A stretch of DNA of 8,556 nucleotides from JBBRLG01 sp038231495 (GTDB taxonomy: Bacteria; Planctomycetota; Planctomycetia; Gemmatales; Gemmataceae), in contig JBBRLG010000324.1 in assembly GCA_038231495.1 (NCBI GenBank), positions 1 through 8,556 of the forward strand. The letters are read 5' to 3'. Shown here one piece after another: positions 1-6,887 of this stretch. The translations under genes and the position numbers were made by a program. The notes under the pieces were generated by a model. That model searched no databases. It was not told the origin of the DNA and worked only from the letters and a program-made list of their open reading frames with translations. How positions within the stretch are numbered: position 1 is the first letter of the stretch; each line of letters begins with the position of its first letter.

Positions 1-26
1 GACCCCCATTTCACTGTCGGTTTTCC

Positions 27-199
27 GTTGGCAAGGGTCGGCTTTTTCATGGCAAGGGTGGTGCGTGGCAAGGGTGGTGTAGGGCAGGTTATTGGCGTGT
101 AAAGCTTGTACAGAAAAGCGTTTGCGTCAGACATGCACGAACGCTTTGCTATACCGCGCGAGCACCCTTGCCGCAGGCGTAGAAGTTGGCAAGGGTGGG
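27..199. repeat. Cluster of five GGCAAGGGT repeats, four direct and one inverted
   Basis: The core GGCAAGGGT occurs at 30-38, 51-59, 67-75 and 188-196 on the plus strand, and as ACCCTTGCC at 164-172. The copies at 51 and 67 form a tandem with a 16-base period (TGGCAAGGGTGGTG followed by two bases). The inverted copy and the last copy could pair as a 10-bp stem (163-172 with 188-197) around a 15-base loop. Five exact 9-mers in about 170 bases is far above chance. The copies lie in gene-free sequence downstream of yifB. The function is unknown; a genome-wide intergenic repeat family or protein-binding sites are both possible. Confidence 0.75.
115..147 (-). terminator. Possible intrinsic terminator hairpin downstream of yifB
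   Basis: AAAGCGTTTG (115-124) pairs with CGAACGCTTT (138-147), giving ten base pairs with one G-T wobble and a 13-base loop. Read on the minus strand, the direction of yifB transcription, the stem runs straight into TTTTCTGT, a short T-rich tail. It lies about 95 bases beyond the yifB stop codon. The stem is only moderately GC-rich and the T-tract is imperfect, so the terminator role is an inference. Confidence 0.4.
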
Positions 200-242
200 G
201 TAGCTAACCTCCAGGTGAAAAAGTCTGCCAACCACCGTCACC

Positions 243-1778
243 TTACCGCGCCCACAGCTTGCGGTCCAAACTGCGATAGCTGATCGCCTCCATCACGTGC
301 GGCGCTTGCAAGTCGGCGCTGCCCTCCAAATCGGCGATGGTCCGCGCCACGCGCAGGATGCGGTCGTGCGCCCGCGCTGATAGGCCCAAGTCCTCCATCG
401 CCGTTTGCAACAACTGCCGGCCTTCCGCGTTCAGCGTGCAATACTTGCGTAATTGCCGCGTCGTCATGCGGCTGTTCAGGCGGTGCGAGTCCGGGCCGAA
501 GCGCGTGCGCTGCGCTTGCCGGGCCTTGTGGACCTCCGCACGCATCTTCTCGCTGGACGTGCCGTCGGCGGTCGCGGATAGTTCCTGGAACGCCACCGCG
601 GGCACCTCAATGTGCAGGTCGATGCGGTCCAACAGCGGGCCGCTGATCCGGCCCATGTACTTGTCGATCTGCATGGGACTGCACTTGCACGCGTGCCGGG
701 CGTCGCCGAGGTAGCCGCACGGGCACGGGTTCATCGACGCCACCAGCACGAAGTTTGCCGGGAACGTCGTCGAGTGCAGGGCGCGCGAGATCGTCACCCG
801 GCCGTCTTCGAGCGGCTGGCGCAGCACTTCCAGACTCTTGCGGTTGAACTCCGGCAACTCGTCCAGGAAGAGGACGCCGTTGTGGGCCATGCTGATTTCG
901 CCGGGCGCGGGCGTGCTGCCGCCGCCGACCATGCCGGCGTCGCTGATCGTGTGGTGCGGCGGGCGAAACGGCCGGGTCGATAGCAGCGGCTCGTTCGCGG
1001 GCAGGCGGCCCATCGCGCTGTAGATGCGTGTCGTCTCCAAACTCTCCGCGGGCGTGAGCGGCGGCAGGATCGTCGGCAGCCGTTGGGCCAGCATCGTCTT
1101 GCCCGTGCCTGGGGTGCCGATCATGAGGACGTTGTGCCCGCCCGCGGCCGAGACGACGAGTGCCCGTTTGGCGGACTCCTGGCCGCGCACGTCGGCGAAA
1201 TCGACTTGGTAGTGGTTGAGCCGCTCGAAGATTTCCTCAATGCCGGCTGTCATTGGCTCGGCGGGCAGCTGACCGGACAGGATGCCGACCGCCTCGGCCA
1301 ACGAGTTGGCGGCGTAGACGGCGACCTTCTCGACGACGGCGGCCTCGCGCGCGTTGGCCGCGGGCACGAGCAATTTTGGGATGCCCTGTTCCGCCGCTGC
1401 CATCGCCATCGACAGCGCGCCCTTTACCGGACGCAGGCTGCCGTCCAGGGCCAATTCGCCGACCGTCGCGAAGTCCGTCAAATGTTCCGGCAAGAGTTGT
1501 CCCGTGGCGACGAGCAGGCCGAGCGCGATGGGCAAGTCGAAGCCGCCGGCGTTCTTGGGCAGGTCGGCGGGGGCAAGGTTAATGACGATGCGTCCGGGGT
1601 GGCGCTGGTAGCCGAGGTTGGCGAGGGCGCGTTCGATGCGGTGAATGCTCTCGCGCACCGCGGCTTCTGGAAGGCCGACCAGGATGGTTTTTGGAAGGCC
1701 GGCGGAAACGTCAATCTCCGCCTCGACCGGAAGCGCATCGATGCCGACGAGGGCGTAGGTGTTGAGCTTGGCGAGCAT
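243..1778 (-). CDS. yifB: YifB/ComM-family Mg-chelatase-like AAA+ ATPase
   Basis: This is a complete 511-residue protein, the usual length for the YifB/ComM family. An N-terminal ChlI-type domain (about residues 1-170, with GFDLPIALGLL near 79-89 and GELALDGSLRPVKG at 107-120) precedes the Mg-chelatase AAA+ domain. The Walker A motif GTPGTGKT is at 221-228 and the Walker B motif VLFLDELPE at 302-310. A cysteine cluster (C352, C354, C364, C366) is followed by LLDRIDLHIEV (382-392), and a C-terminal helical domain ends in SYRSLDRKLW, all typical of the family. In naturally competent bacteria ComM is a branch-migration helicase acting on recombination intermediates; in most other bacteria the role is undefined. 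GGAGG (1783-1787 on the complementary strand) sits four bases before the ATG. The gene diverges from the defence-like operon and is probably unrelated to it. The family assignment is very secure; the cellular role is inferred. Confidence 0.96.
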   Translation of the reverse strand: MLAKLNTYALVGIDALPVEAEIDVSAGLPKTILVGLPEAAVRESIHRIERALANLGYQRHPGRIVINLAPADLPKNAGGFDLPIALGLLVATGQLLPEHLTDFATVGELALDGSLRPVKGALSMAMAAAEQGIPKLLVPAANAREAAVVEKVAVYAANSLAEAVGILSGQLPAEPMTAGIEEIFERLNHYQVDFADVRGQESAKRALVVSAAGGHNVLMIGTPGTGKTMLAQRLPTILPPLTPAESLETTRIYSAMGRLPANEPLLSTRPFRPPHHTISDAGMVGGGSTPAPGEISMAHNGVLFLDELPEFNRKSLEVLRQPLEDGRVTISRALHSTTFPANFVLVASMNPCPCGYLGDARHACKCSPMQIDKYMGRISGPLLDRIDLHIEVPAVAFQELSATADGTSSEKMRAEVHKARQAQRTRFGPDSHRLNSRMTTRQLRKYCTLNAEGRQLLQTAMEDLGLSARAHDRILRVARTIADLEGSADLQAPHVMEAISYRSLDRKLWAR

Positions 1779-1841
1779 GGAGCCTCCGCGGCGATGGGGG
1801 GACGTGCCGTAACGGCGGCATCGTCACCTTCACGGAGGATA

Positions 1842-1870
1842 GTTGTAACCGATGCCAGACCGCGCCGCAA
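1842..1870 (-). promoter_or_regulatory. Candidate sigma-70-like promoter for yifB
   Basis: Reading leftwards, TTGCGG (complement of 1865-1870) is followed after 17 bases by TACAAC (complement of 1842-1847). This would start transcription about 60 bases before the yifB start codon. Both hexamers deviate from consensus, and in GC-rich DNA such matches arise by chance. Confidence 0.3.
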
Positions 1871-2037
1871 TCGTCTGCACGGAGGAAATGGGCTGCCGGT
1901 CGCGGACCAAGCCGAAACTGCTTGCGGCCGCCCGCCCGCGCCGGCGTCCGTCGGGTGTTTGCTTCCCCGCAATTGGGCAGCACCGTTAAACCCGCCCCCT
2001 GCGCCGCCGAAAAGCCTTTCCGATCAAAAGGATAGAA

Positions 2038-2067
2038 TTGTTTTTGGCTTGCATCGCCATGTACAAT
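2038..2067 (+). promoter_or_regulatory. Candidate promoter of the sspB-like operon
   Basis: TTGTTT (2038-2043) is followed after 18 bases by TACAAT (2062-2067), a good match to the -10 consensus. Transcription would begin near 2074, giving a leader of about 35 bases before the ATG at 2110. The surrounding DNA (about 2015-2070) is more AT-rich than the flanking genes, which supports promoter function. It overlaps one arm of an inverted repeat (TTTTTGGC at 2041-2048, GCCAAAAA at 2092-2099) that could act as an operator at the DNA level. Confidence 0.5.
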
Positions 2068-2099
2068 TGAGCGCCGATGTCGTTGGTGTTCGCCAAAAA

Positions 2100-2104
2100 G
2101 GGAG
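2100..2104 (+). promoter_or_regulatory. Ribosome-binding site fixing the DUF4007 gene start at 2110
   Basis: GGGAG lies five bases before the ATG at 2110. The alternative in-frame ATG at 2077 has no such site and would fall almost at the predicted transcription start. The downstream start also places the conserved HETF motif 13 residues from the N-terminus, which fits the family. Confidence 0.65.
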
Positions 2105-2109
2105 ATTCG

Positions 2110-3030
2110 ATGGGTGTGGGCGTCCTGCAGCAGTCCTTCTCCGGTCACGAAACGTTTCCGTTTCGTTACCCCTGGCTGAAGAAGGGCTTCGACGCCGTGC
2201 GCGCGGACGCGGGCGTGTTCGCGCGCGACGACGCCATCACCACGCTGGGCGTCGGCAAGAACATGGTGCGGTCCATCCGCCACTGGTGCCTCGCCGCCGG
2301 GATTCTCGCCGAGAGCCGCGAGGCCGGGGCAGTGCTGCGGGCCACGGAACTGGGCACCCTGCTGCTGGACGACGAGGGGCTTGACCCTTACCTCGAAGAT
2401 CCGACGACCCTGTGGGTGCTGCACTGGCACATCGCGTGCAACCGGGCCCGCGCGACGACGTGGTTTTGGACCTTCAGCCACTTCAACGAGCCGGAGTTTA
2501 CGCGCGAGGCGCTGGCATCGGCGCTGTTCAAGTGGACGCAGACGCTGTCCGGCAAGCTGGTTGCCGAAAGTTCCGTGCGGCGCGACGTCGAGGTGTTCCT
2601 GCGCACCTACGTTCCTGCCCGCGCGAGCCGTGGCGCTATCGCCGAAGACACGCTCGACTGCCCGCTGACCGAACTGGGCATCATCACCGCACCCGCCGAC
2701 GGGCGGACCTACCGTTTCAATCGGGGAACTCAACCAGGATTGCCGGACGGCGTCCTCCTTTACGCGGTCCTCCAGTTCTGGGAAGGGTTCGCACCGGCGG
2801 CAGAAACGCTGGCCCTGTCCGATCTCGCGCGTCAGCCCGGAAGCCCCGGCCGTATGTTCAAAATCGACGAGTCTTCCTTGGTGGACCGGCTGGAAGCCAT
2901 CGAACAGCTAACCGAGGGGCGGCTGACTTACCGAGAGACGGCCGGCCTCCGGCAGCTGTACCGCCGGGACCGAATTCGTCCCGCCGAGGCTCTCACCCAG
3001 GCGTACGCCTGCGGAGGGCAGCGGCGATGA
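2110..3030 (+). CDS. sspB: DUF4007 protein, SspB-like DNA phosphorothioation component
   Basis: The protein has 306 residues. The N-terminal signature SGHETFPFRYPWLKKG (11-26) and the stretch TLGVGKNMVRSIRHW (45-59), which looks like a winged-helix recognition segment, are hallmarks of DUF4007. DPTTLWVLHW (97-106) is also characteristic. No transmembrane segment or signal peptide is visible. DUF4007 is the family of SspB, described as the DNA-nicking component of the SspABCD single-strand phosphorothioation system. The next two long genes are the expected ATPase and PP-loop partners, so the role here is probably DNA recognition and nicking before sulfur is inserted. The stop codon overlaps the next start (ATGA), implying translational coupling. 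The family call is firm. The SspB function is inferred from family and gene order, and I cannot point to confirmed catalytic residues. DUF4007 members also occur in other defence loci. Confidence 0.82.
   Translation: MGVGVLQQSFSGHETFPFRYPWLKKGFDAVRADAGVFARDDAITTLGVGKNMVRSIRHWCLAAGILAESREAGAVLRATELGTLLLDDEGLDPYLEDPTTLWVLHWHIACNRARATTWFWTFSHFNEPEFTREALASALFKWTQTLSGKLVAESSVRRDVEVFLRTYVPARASRGAIAEDTLDCPLTELGIITAPADGRTYRFNRGTQPGLPDGVLLYAVLQFWEGFAPAAETLALSDLARQPGSPGRMFKIDESSLVDRLEAIEQLTEGRLTYRETAGLRQLYRRDRIRPAEALTQAYACGGQRR
3013..3018 (+). promoter_or_regulatory. Ribosome-binding site fixing the large ATPase start at 3027
   Basis: GGAGGG lies eight bases before the ATG at 3027, inside the 3' end of the DUF4007 gene. 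The reading frame stays open upstream to 2412, but that part is a shadow of the DUF4007 gene. The ATGA overlap and this site identify the true start. Confidence 0.75.
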
Positions 3031-6000
3031 GCACTTTCGATGCAATGGTGACCGTCAGCCCGCGGTTCGCCCGCTCCGTCGCACTGACCCGTGACGCCGC
3101 GCGCGGCGACGCCCTCGACGGCTACATTCTCACCCCCACCGGTCGCGACGTGCTACGACGCTTCGCGGCCGCGCTGCGTGCCGAGACATATACTCGGGCG
3201 TGGTCCATCACCGGTCCCTACGGGTCTGGTAAATCGGCATTTGCCCTCCTAGCAGCCCAGGTGCTGGCCGGGGAAGCATGGGTACGCAACAAGGCGCGGG
3301 CCTTTCTGGCGGAGGAAGACCCGGAATTGGCCGAGCGCTTCTTCGGCGCGGGCGGTCCTTTTCCCAAGCGGGCGGGCCGTCTGTGCCCCGTGTTAGTAAC
3401 CGGGTCGCGGCAACCGCTGGAAAAGGCTCTGGCGGGGAGCCTTGCCGCGGCGCTGCGTGCCATACCAAAGCAAGGCCGACCGCCGGGGATTATTGAGCGG
3501 TTGGAGCGTATGGCGGAGGCACCTGGGACTTCGGGAACTGCAGTCGTAAGGATGTTCGAGGAGGCCAATGAGTACCTGGAGCGGTTCGGCAACGACGCGG
3601 CGGGCATCCTGCTGATCGTGGACGAGTTGGGCAAGTTCCTTGAATACGGGGCCACCAACCCCGAACACGGCGACGTTTTTGTGCTCCAGGAACTGGCGGA
3701 GGCCGCGACGCGCTCCGTGCGGCCGTTCCTGCTCGTGACAATCCTGCACCAGGCCGTTGACCGCTACGCCGACCATATGAGTCCGATCAAGCGCGCCGAA
3801 TGGGCCAAGGTGCAGGGACGCTTTGCCGACGTTGCGTTCGAGGAGCGTACCGAGCAGCTGCTACGGCTGCAAGCTCACGCCATCCGCCACGAAGGGGATA
3901 AGGCCGGCCTGAAGCATCTGCGCAGGCAGGCACGCGCCTATGTGAACGATGCCGTCGAGCTAGGAATGAAGTGCGGGTTCATGTCCAGGGGCGAGTTACA
4001 GCAATGCCTTATTGCCGTGTATCCGCTCCACCCGCTGACGGCGCTGGTCCTCGGGCCCCTATTCCGCCAACTCGCACAGAACGAGCGCTCGCTGTTCGCG
4101 TTTCTTGCTTCCTCCGAGCCGTTCGGCTTTCAGGAATTCCTCCGCGAGCAGGACATCAAGGCCGGGCCTTACCGGCTCGATCGCCTTTACGATTATGTAA
4201 TGGCGACCCTGGGGCCGACACTGTTCGCCCAGCACCGCGGCAAGCTGTGGGCGGGGGTACAGTCGGCGCTGGACCGCCTGCACGACGCGACCGAGTTGGA
4301 GATACGGCTGGCCAAGAGCATCGGCCTGCTGCAAGCACTCGCGCTCTCGGGGAGCGTCCCCGCCAGCGGGGCCACGCTGCACGCCGCCTTGAAGGGGGCC
4401 GCGACCACCCAGGAGATCGACGACACGATTCAGTCACTCACCCTGCGCTCCGTGGTCGTCTTTCGTCGCCACTCCGGCAGCTACGCGCTGTGGGAAGGCA
4501 GTGACGTGGACATCGACGACCGGCTGCTGACGGCCCGCCAATCGGTTGAAAGGGACCAAAACCTCGCCACATTTCTAGCGCGAGAAATGCCGCCCGCGCC
4601 GCTGGTCGCCCGCCGGCATTACTTTCAGACCGGAACACTGCGGTACTTCGAGCCGTGTTACGCGGACCGGGGAGGGTTGCAAGCCGACCTGTTCCGTGGC
4701 GTCCTTACCGCCGATCCAGGCGAGGCTGACGGGCGGGTGGTGTACTGCCTGCCACGAGACGCCGACGACCGCGCGACCATGCGTGACCTACTCGCGACTT
4801 CAAGCGAAACGCCGGTAGTGGTCGCGCTGCCACAGGACGTGTTTGACCTGCGGGAGTTGTGCCACGAACTGACCTGCCTGCGCTGGGTGGCAGCACACAC
4901 ACCGGAATTGGAGGCCGACCGTACCGCGCGCCGTGAATTGCAGGCGCGCCAGGCCATCGCGGAACAGAATTTACAGTCGCATCTCGCATGGGTATTCTCG
5001 CCGGCCAACGCCGCTTGTACCTGGTACAGCGGGGGCGCACCGGTCAAGTTGAGTGGACAGCGCCAACTCAACGATTTACTGTCGCAGGCGTGCGACGCCG
5101 TATACCGGGCGACACCTCACTGGCGAAACGAGTTAGTGAACCGTCGCAGCCTGTCCTCATCGGCGGCGGCGCGGCGCGACCTGATCGAGGCCATGTTCGA
5201 GCACCCGGAGCAAGAACAACTCGGCTTTGAAGGTACTCCGCCCGAACGGAGCATGTACGAGACGCTGCTGAAAGTGGCCCGGCTACACCGAAAGCAGGGC
5301 ACCGTATGGGGCTTTTTTCCGCCGGACAACAAGGCTGAACCGTCGGTGCGTAAGCTATGGAAAGCCATCGACCGCTTCCTCGCCGAAACGGACGGCGGTC
5401 GGCAATCCGTGGAAAAGCTGTTCGCCCTCCTCCGGCGACCGCCTTTCGGTCTGAAAGACGGGGTTCTCCCGGTTCTGCTTGCCGCCGTCCTCGTCCACGG
5501 ACATTTGCAGGTAGCGCTTTACGAGGAAGGCTCGTTCGTGCCGCGGCCGAATGCTGCCGTGTTCGAGCGCATTTTCCGGGCACCGGTGAAGTTCGAGCTT
5601 CAGCGCTTTCGCATCGTAGGCCCCCGAGTCGAGGTGTTTCGGCAGTACGCGGCTATGCTTACGGGCGCGGGTGACGACCAGCCGGATTTACTCGCCGTGG
5701 TCCGCCCGCTGGTCCGGATGGTAAAAGAGCTGCCGGAATACGTTGGCAAAACGCGGCAGCTTGCGGAAACGACGCAGCGCGTGCTGCGGGCCATGAAGGA
5801 CGCCCGCCAGCCCGATCATCTGCTCTTTACGGACCTGCCCGCCGCCTGCGGAATGTCGCCGTTCGAGTCGCGCGGCAAAGTGGACAGCGCCCAGGTCGAG
5901 GCGTACTTTACCCATCTGCGAAGTGCGTTTGTCGAACTTCAGCAGGCCTACCCGACCCTGTTGGCCGAGATCGAGCGGCTTCTCCTTAGGGCGTTTGGCC

Positions 6001-6581
6001 AAGACAGCCCGCTGGGAGCAGCACGCAAAGCGATTGAGCATCATGCCCGGCTGGTGCTGAATATCGCCGTCGATATCAAGCTGAAATCTTTCCTGCTTCG
6101 CGCGGCCGACAACGGGATCGAGGATACGACATGGCTGGAGTCTATCGCGACGCTATTGGCGGGCAAGCCGCCGACCCATTGGGATGACACCGACCGGGCG
6201 CGGTTCGAGGTGCAGCTGGCCGCAACGGCACGGACTTTCAAGCATTTCCGGGTGCTGGCATACGAAATGGAGCGGGCTGGTTTTGCTCTCTTGGACGGCG
6301 ACCACCGAATGCTCCGAATAAGTATTTCCGTCCCCGATGGGGCCGAGTTGGAAAGGGTTGTGCAAGTACCAGGCCATCTCATTGACAAGGCCAATCGCAC
6401 CAAAGAAAGCCTGCGGCGTTTACTGGAAGAGAGTCACCTGCTAGAAAATGTGGAAGTCGGCGTCGCACTGCTGGCGGAACTGGCACGGCAGCTCTTGTCC
6501 GAGAGCGAAGGAAAAGGCGTTGCATCAGAACTCGGAAAAGCTACCATTGACGTAAAGGCACAGGTTAAGGCAAGGAGCTGA
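3027..6581 (+). CDS. sspC: Large P-loop ATPase, SspC-like (BrxC/PglY-like)
   Basis: This 1184-residue protein carries Walker A GPYGSGKS (63-70) and Walker B ILLIVDELGKF (194-204), then FLLVTILHQ (234-242), which resembles a sensor strand, and EWAKVQGRFAD (258-268). HPLTALVLGPLFRQLAQNER (335-354) leads into FAFLASSEP. A winged-helix-like segment around 474-501 includes SYALWEGSDVDID. The remaining 680 or so residues are mostly helical, with no second nucleotide-binding site that I can see. This architecture fits the large ATPases of DNA-modification defence systems: SspC in phosphorothioation and BrxC/PglY in BREX. It probably couples ATP hydrolysis to assembly of the modification complex on DNA. 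It follows a DUF4007 gene with a 4-base overlap and precedes a PP-loop gene, which favours SspC. The P-loop ATPase call is certain; SspC versus BrxC is a judgement from neighbours. Confidence 0.78.
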   Translation: MSTFDAMVTVSPRFARSVALTRDAARGDALDGYILTPTGRDVLRRFAAALRAETYTRAWSITGPYGSGKSAFALLAAQVLAGEAWVRNKARAFLAEEDPELAERFFGAGGPFPKRAGRLCPVLVTGSRQPLEKALAGSLAAALRAIPKQGRPPGIIERLERMAEAPGTSGTAVVRMFEEANEYLERFGNDAAGILLIVDELGKFLEYGATNPEHGDVFVLQELAEAATRSVRPFLLVTILHQAVDRYADHMSPIKRAEWAKVQGRFADVAFEERTEQLLRLQAHAIRHEGDKAGLKHLRRQARAYVNDAVELGMKCGFMSRGELQQCLIAVYPLHPLTALVLGPLFRQLAQNERSLFAFLASSEPFGFQEFLREQDIKAGPYRLDRLYDYVMATLGPTLFAQHRGKLWAGVQSALDRLHDATELEIRLAKSIGLLQALALSGSVPASGATLHAALKGAATTQEIDDTIQSLTLRSVVVFRRHSGSYALWEGSDVDIDDRLLTARQSVERDQNLATFLAREMPPAPLVARRHYFQTGTLRYFEPCYADRGGLQADLFRGVLTADPGEADGRVVYCLPRDADDRATMRDLLATSSETPVVVALPQDVFDLRELCHELTCLRWVAAHTPELEADRTARRELQARQAIAEQNLQSHLAWVFSPANAACTWYSGGAPVKLSGQRQLNDLLSQACDAVYRATPHWRNELVNRRSLSSSAAARRDLIEAMFEHPEQEQLGFEGTPPERSMYETLLKVARLHRKQGTVWGFFPPDNKAEPSVRKLWKAIDRFLAETDGGRQSVEKLFALLRRPPFGLKDGVLPVLLAAVLVHGHLQVALYEEGSFVPRPNAAVFERIFRAPVKFELQRFRIVGPRVEVFRQYAAMLTGAGDDQPDLLAVVRPLVRMVKELPEYVGKTRQLAETTQRVLRAMKDARQPDHLLFTDLPAACGMSPFESRGKVDSAQVEAYFTHLRSAFVELQQAYPTLLAEIERLLLRAFGQDSPLGAARKAIEHHARLVLNIAVDIKLKSFLLRAADNGIEDTTWLESIATLLAGKPPTHWDDTDRARFEVQLAATARTFKHFRVLAYEMERAGFALLDGDHRMLRISISVPDGAELERVVQVPGHLIDKANRTKESLRRLLEESHLLENVEVGVALLAELARQLLSESEGKGVASELGKATIDVKAQVKARS

Positions 6582-6609
6582 CTTGAAACTATTGATAAGG
6601 CCCAATAAC

Positions 6610-6615
6610 GGGAGG
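6610..6615 (+). promoter_or_regulatory. Strong ribosome-binding site for the 68-residue gene
   Basis: GGGAGG lies six bases before the ATG at 6622. The frame is open from a TTG at 6583, but that start has only a distant GGAG and would add 13 residues unlike the rest. The strength of this site is the best evidence that the small gene is translated. Confidence 0.75.
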
Positions 6616-6621
6616 AAAATC

Positions 6622-6828
6622 ATGAAAGGCAAAGTTGTTAAGCAAATCCGTTATCTCGATGAGGTCGAAATGCAACGCGAGGGGTGGCTTCTTAAGACTG
6701 TGGCAGTCGAATTTACAGACGGTACGATTCTTTTCGCATCCTGCGATTATGAAGGCAATGATCCGGGGGCGCTGTTCGCCAGAAAGCCTGATGGATCACC
6801 GATCACCCTGGAACCCAAGCATGGTTGA
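6622..6828 (+). CDS. Small conserved-looking protein of unknown function between sspC- and sspD-like genes
   Basis: The product is 68 residues long with an excellent ribosome-binding site. It starts 40 bases after the ATPase stop and ends 59 bases before the PP-loop gene, so it is probably part of the operon. The sequence has a basic N-terminus, then TVAVEFTDGTILFASCDYEG (26-45) and NDPGALFA (46-53). The alternating hydrophobic pattern suggests a small beta-rich domain. There is no signal peptide, membrane segment, Walker motif or cysteine pair. I do not recognise a named family, although DGT.L..S.D.EGN.PG.LF patterns appear familiar from other hypothetical proteins. Its base composition looks lower in GC than the ATPase gene. 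Possible roles are an accessory or regulatory subunit of the neighbouring complex, or an unrelated passenger; I cannot choose between them. Confidence 0.7.
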   Translation: MKGKVVKQIRYLDEVEMQREGWLLKTVAVEFTDGTILFASCDYEGNDPGALFARKPDGSPITLEPKHG

Positions 6829-6878
6829 TCCCTACCAAACACGTTGCCAGCCTTCGGGGAAAATCGGCTTCGGCAGAT

Positions 6879-6882
6879 GGAG
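6879..6882 (+). promoter_or_regulatory. Ribosome-binding site fixing the PP-loop gene start at 6888
   Basis: GGAG lies five bases before the ATG at 6888. The frame is open back to a TTG at 6825 that overlaps the preceding gene's stop, but that start has no ribosome-binding site. The 6888 start puts the PP-loop at residue 12, as is usual in this family. Confidence 0.65.
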
Positions 6883-6887
6883 AACGC

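Larger units (their letters stand above)
1779..2109. other. Divergent intergenic region, about 330 bases without a convincing gene
   Basis: This stretch separates leftward yifB from the rightward operon. It holds one candidate promoter for each direction and a short inverted repeat near its right end. A 33-codon frame at 1888-1989 has a GGAGG ribosome-binding site, but its product is arginine- and proline-rich without recognisable features, so I do not call it. I see no tRNA, riboswitch or attachment site. Confidence 0.7.

Noticed and set aside
163..197. Stem between inverted repeat copies as a yifB terminator
   Set aside because: No T-rich tail follows on the minus strand. The hairpin at 115-147 fits better.
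1..242. CRISPR array
   Set aside because: The repeated unit is only about 14 bases, spacing is irregular, one copy is inverted and no cas genes are present.
92..283. 63-codon plus-strand frame from a TTG start
   Set aside because: It has no ribosome-binding site, runs through the repeat cluster and overlaps the end of yifB antisense.
1888..1989. 33-codon frame with GGAGG seven bases from the first base of its ATG side (1881-1885)
   Set aside because: The product is arginine- and proline-rich without recognisable structure, and it overlaps the likely yifB promoter. Not enough to call a gene.
1083..2384. 433-codon open frame on the plus strand
   Set aside because: It is antisense to yifB and then out of frame with the DUF4007 gene. 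The product is rich in arginine and alanine without family motifs, typical of a shadow frame in GC-rich DNA.
1711..2733. 340-codon minus-strand frame across the divergent region
   Set aside because: It runs antisense to the DUF4007 gene and overlaps the yifB N-terminus in another frame, with a low-complexity product and no motif.
2412..3026. In-frame upstream extension of the large ATPase
   Set aside because: It lies wholly within the DUF4007 gene in another frame. The ATG at 3027 has a ribosome-binding site and an ATGA overlap, and the extension has no coherent protein features.
6583..6611. Possible internal promoter (TTGAAA at 6583-6588) before the 68-residue gene
   Set aside because: No acceptable -10 hexamer occurs at 16-18 bases spacing, so cotranscription from upstream is simpler.
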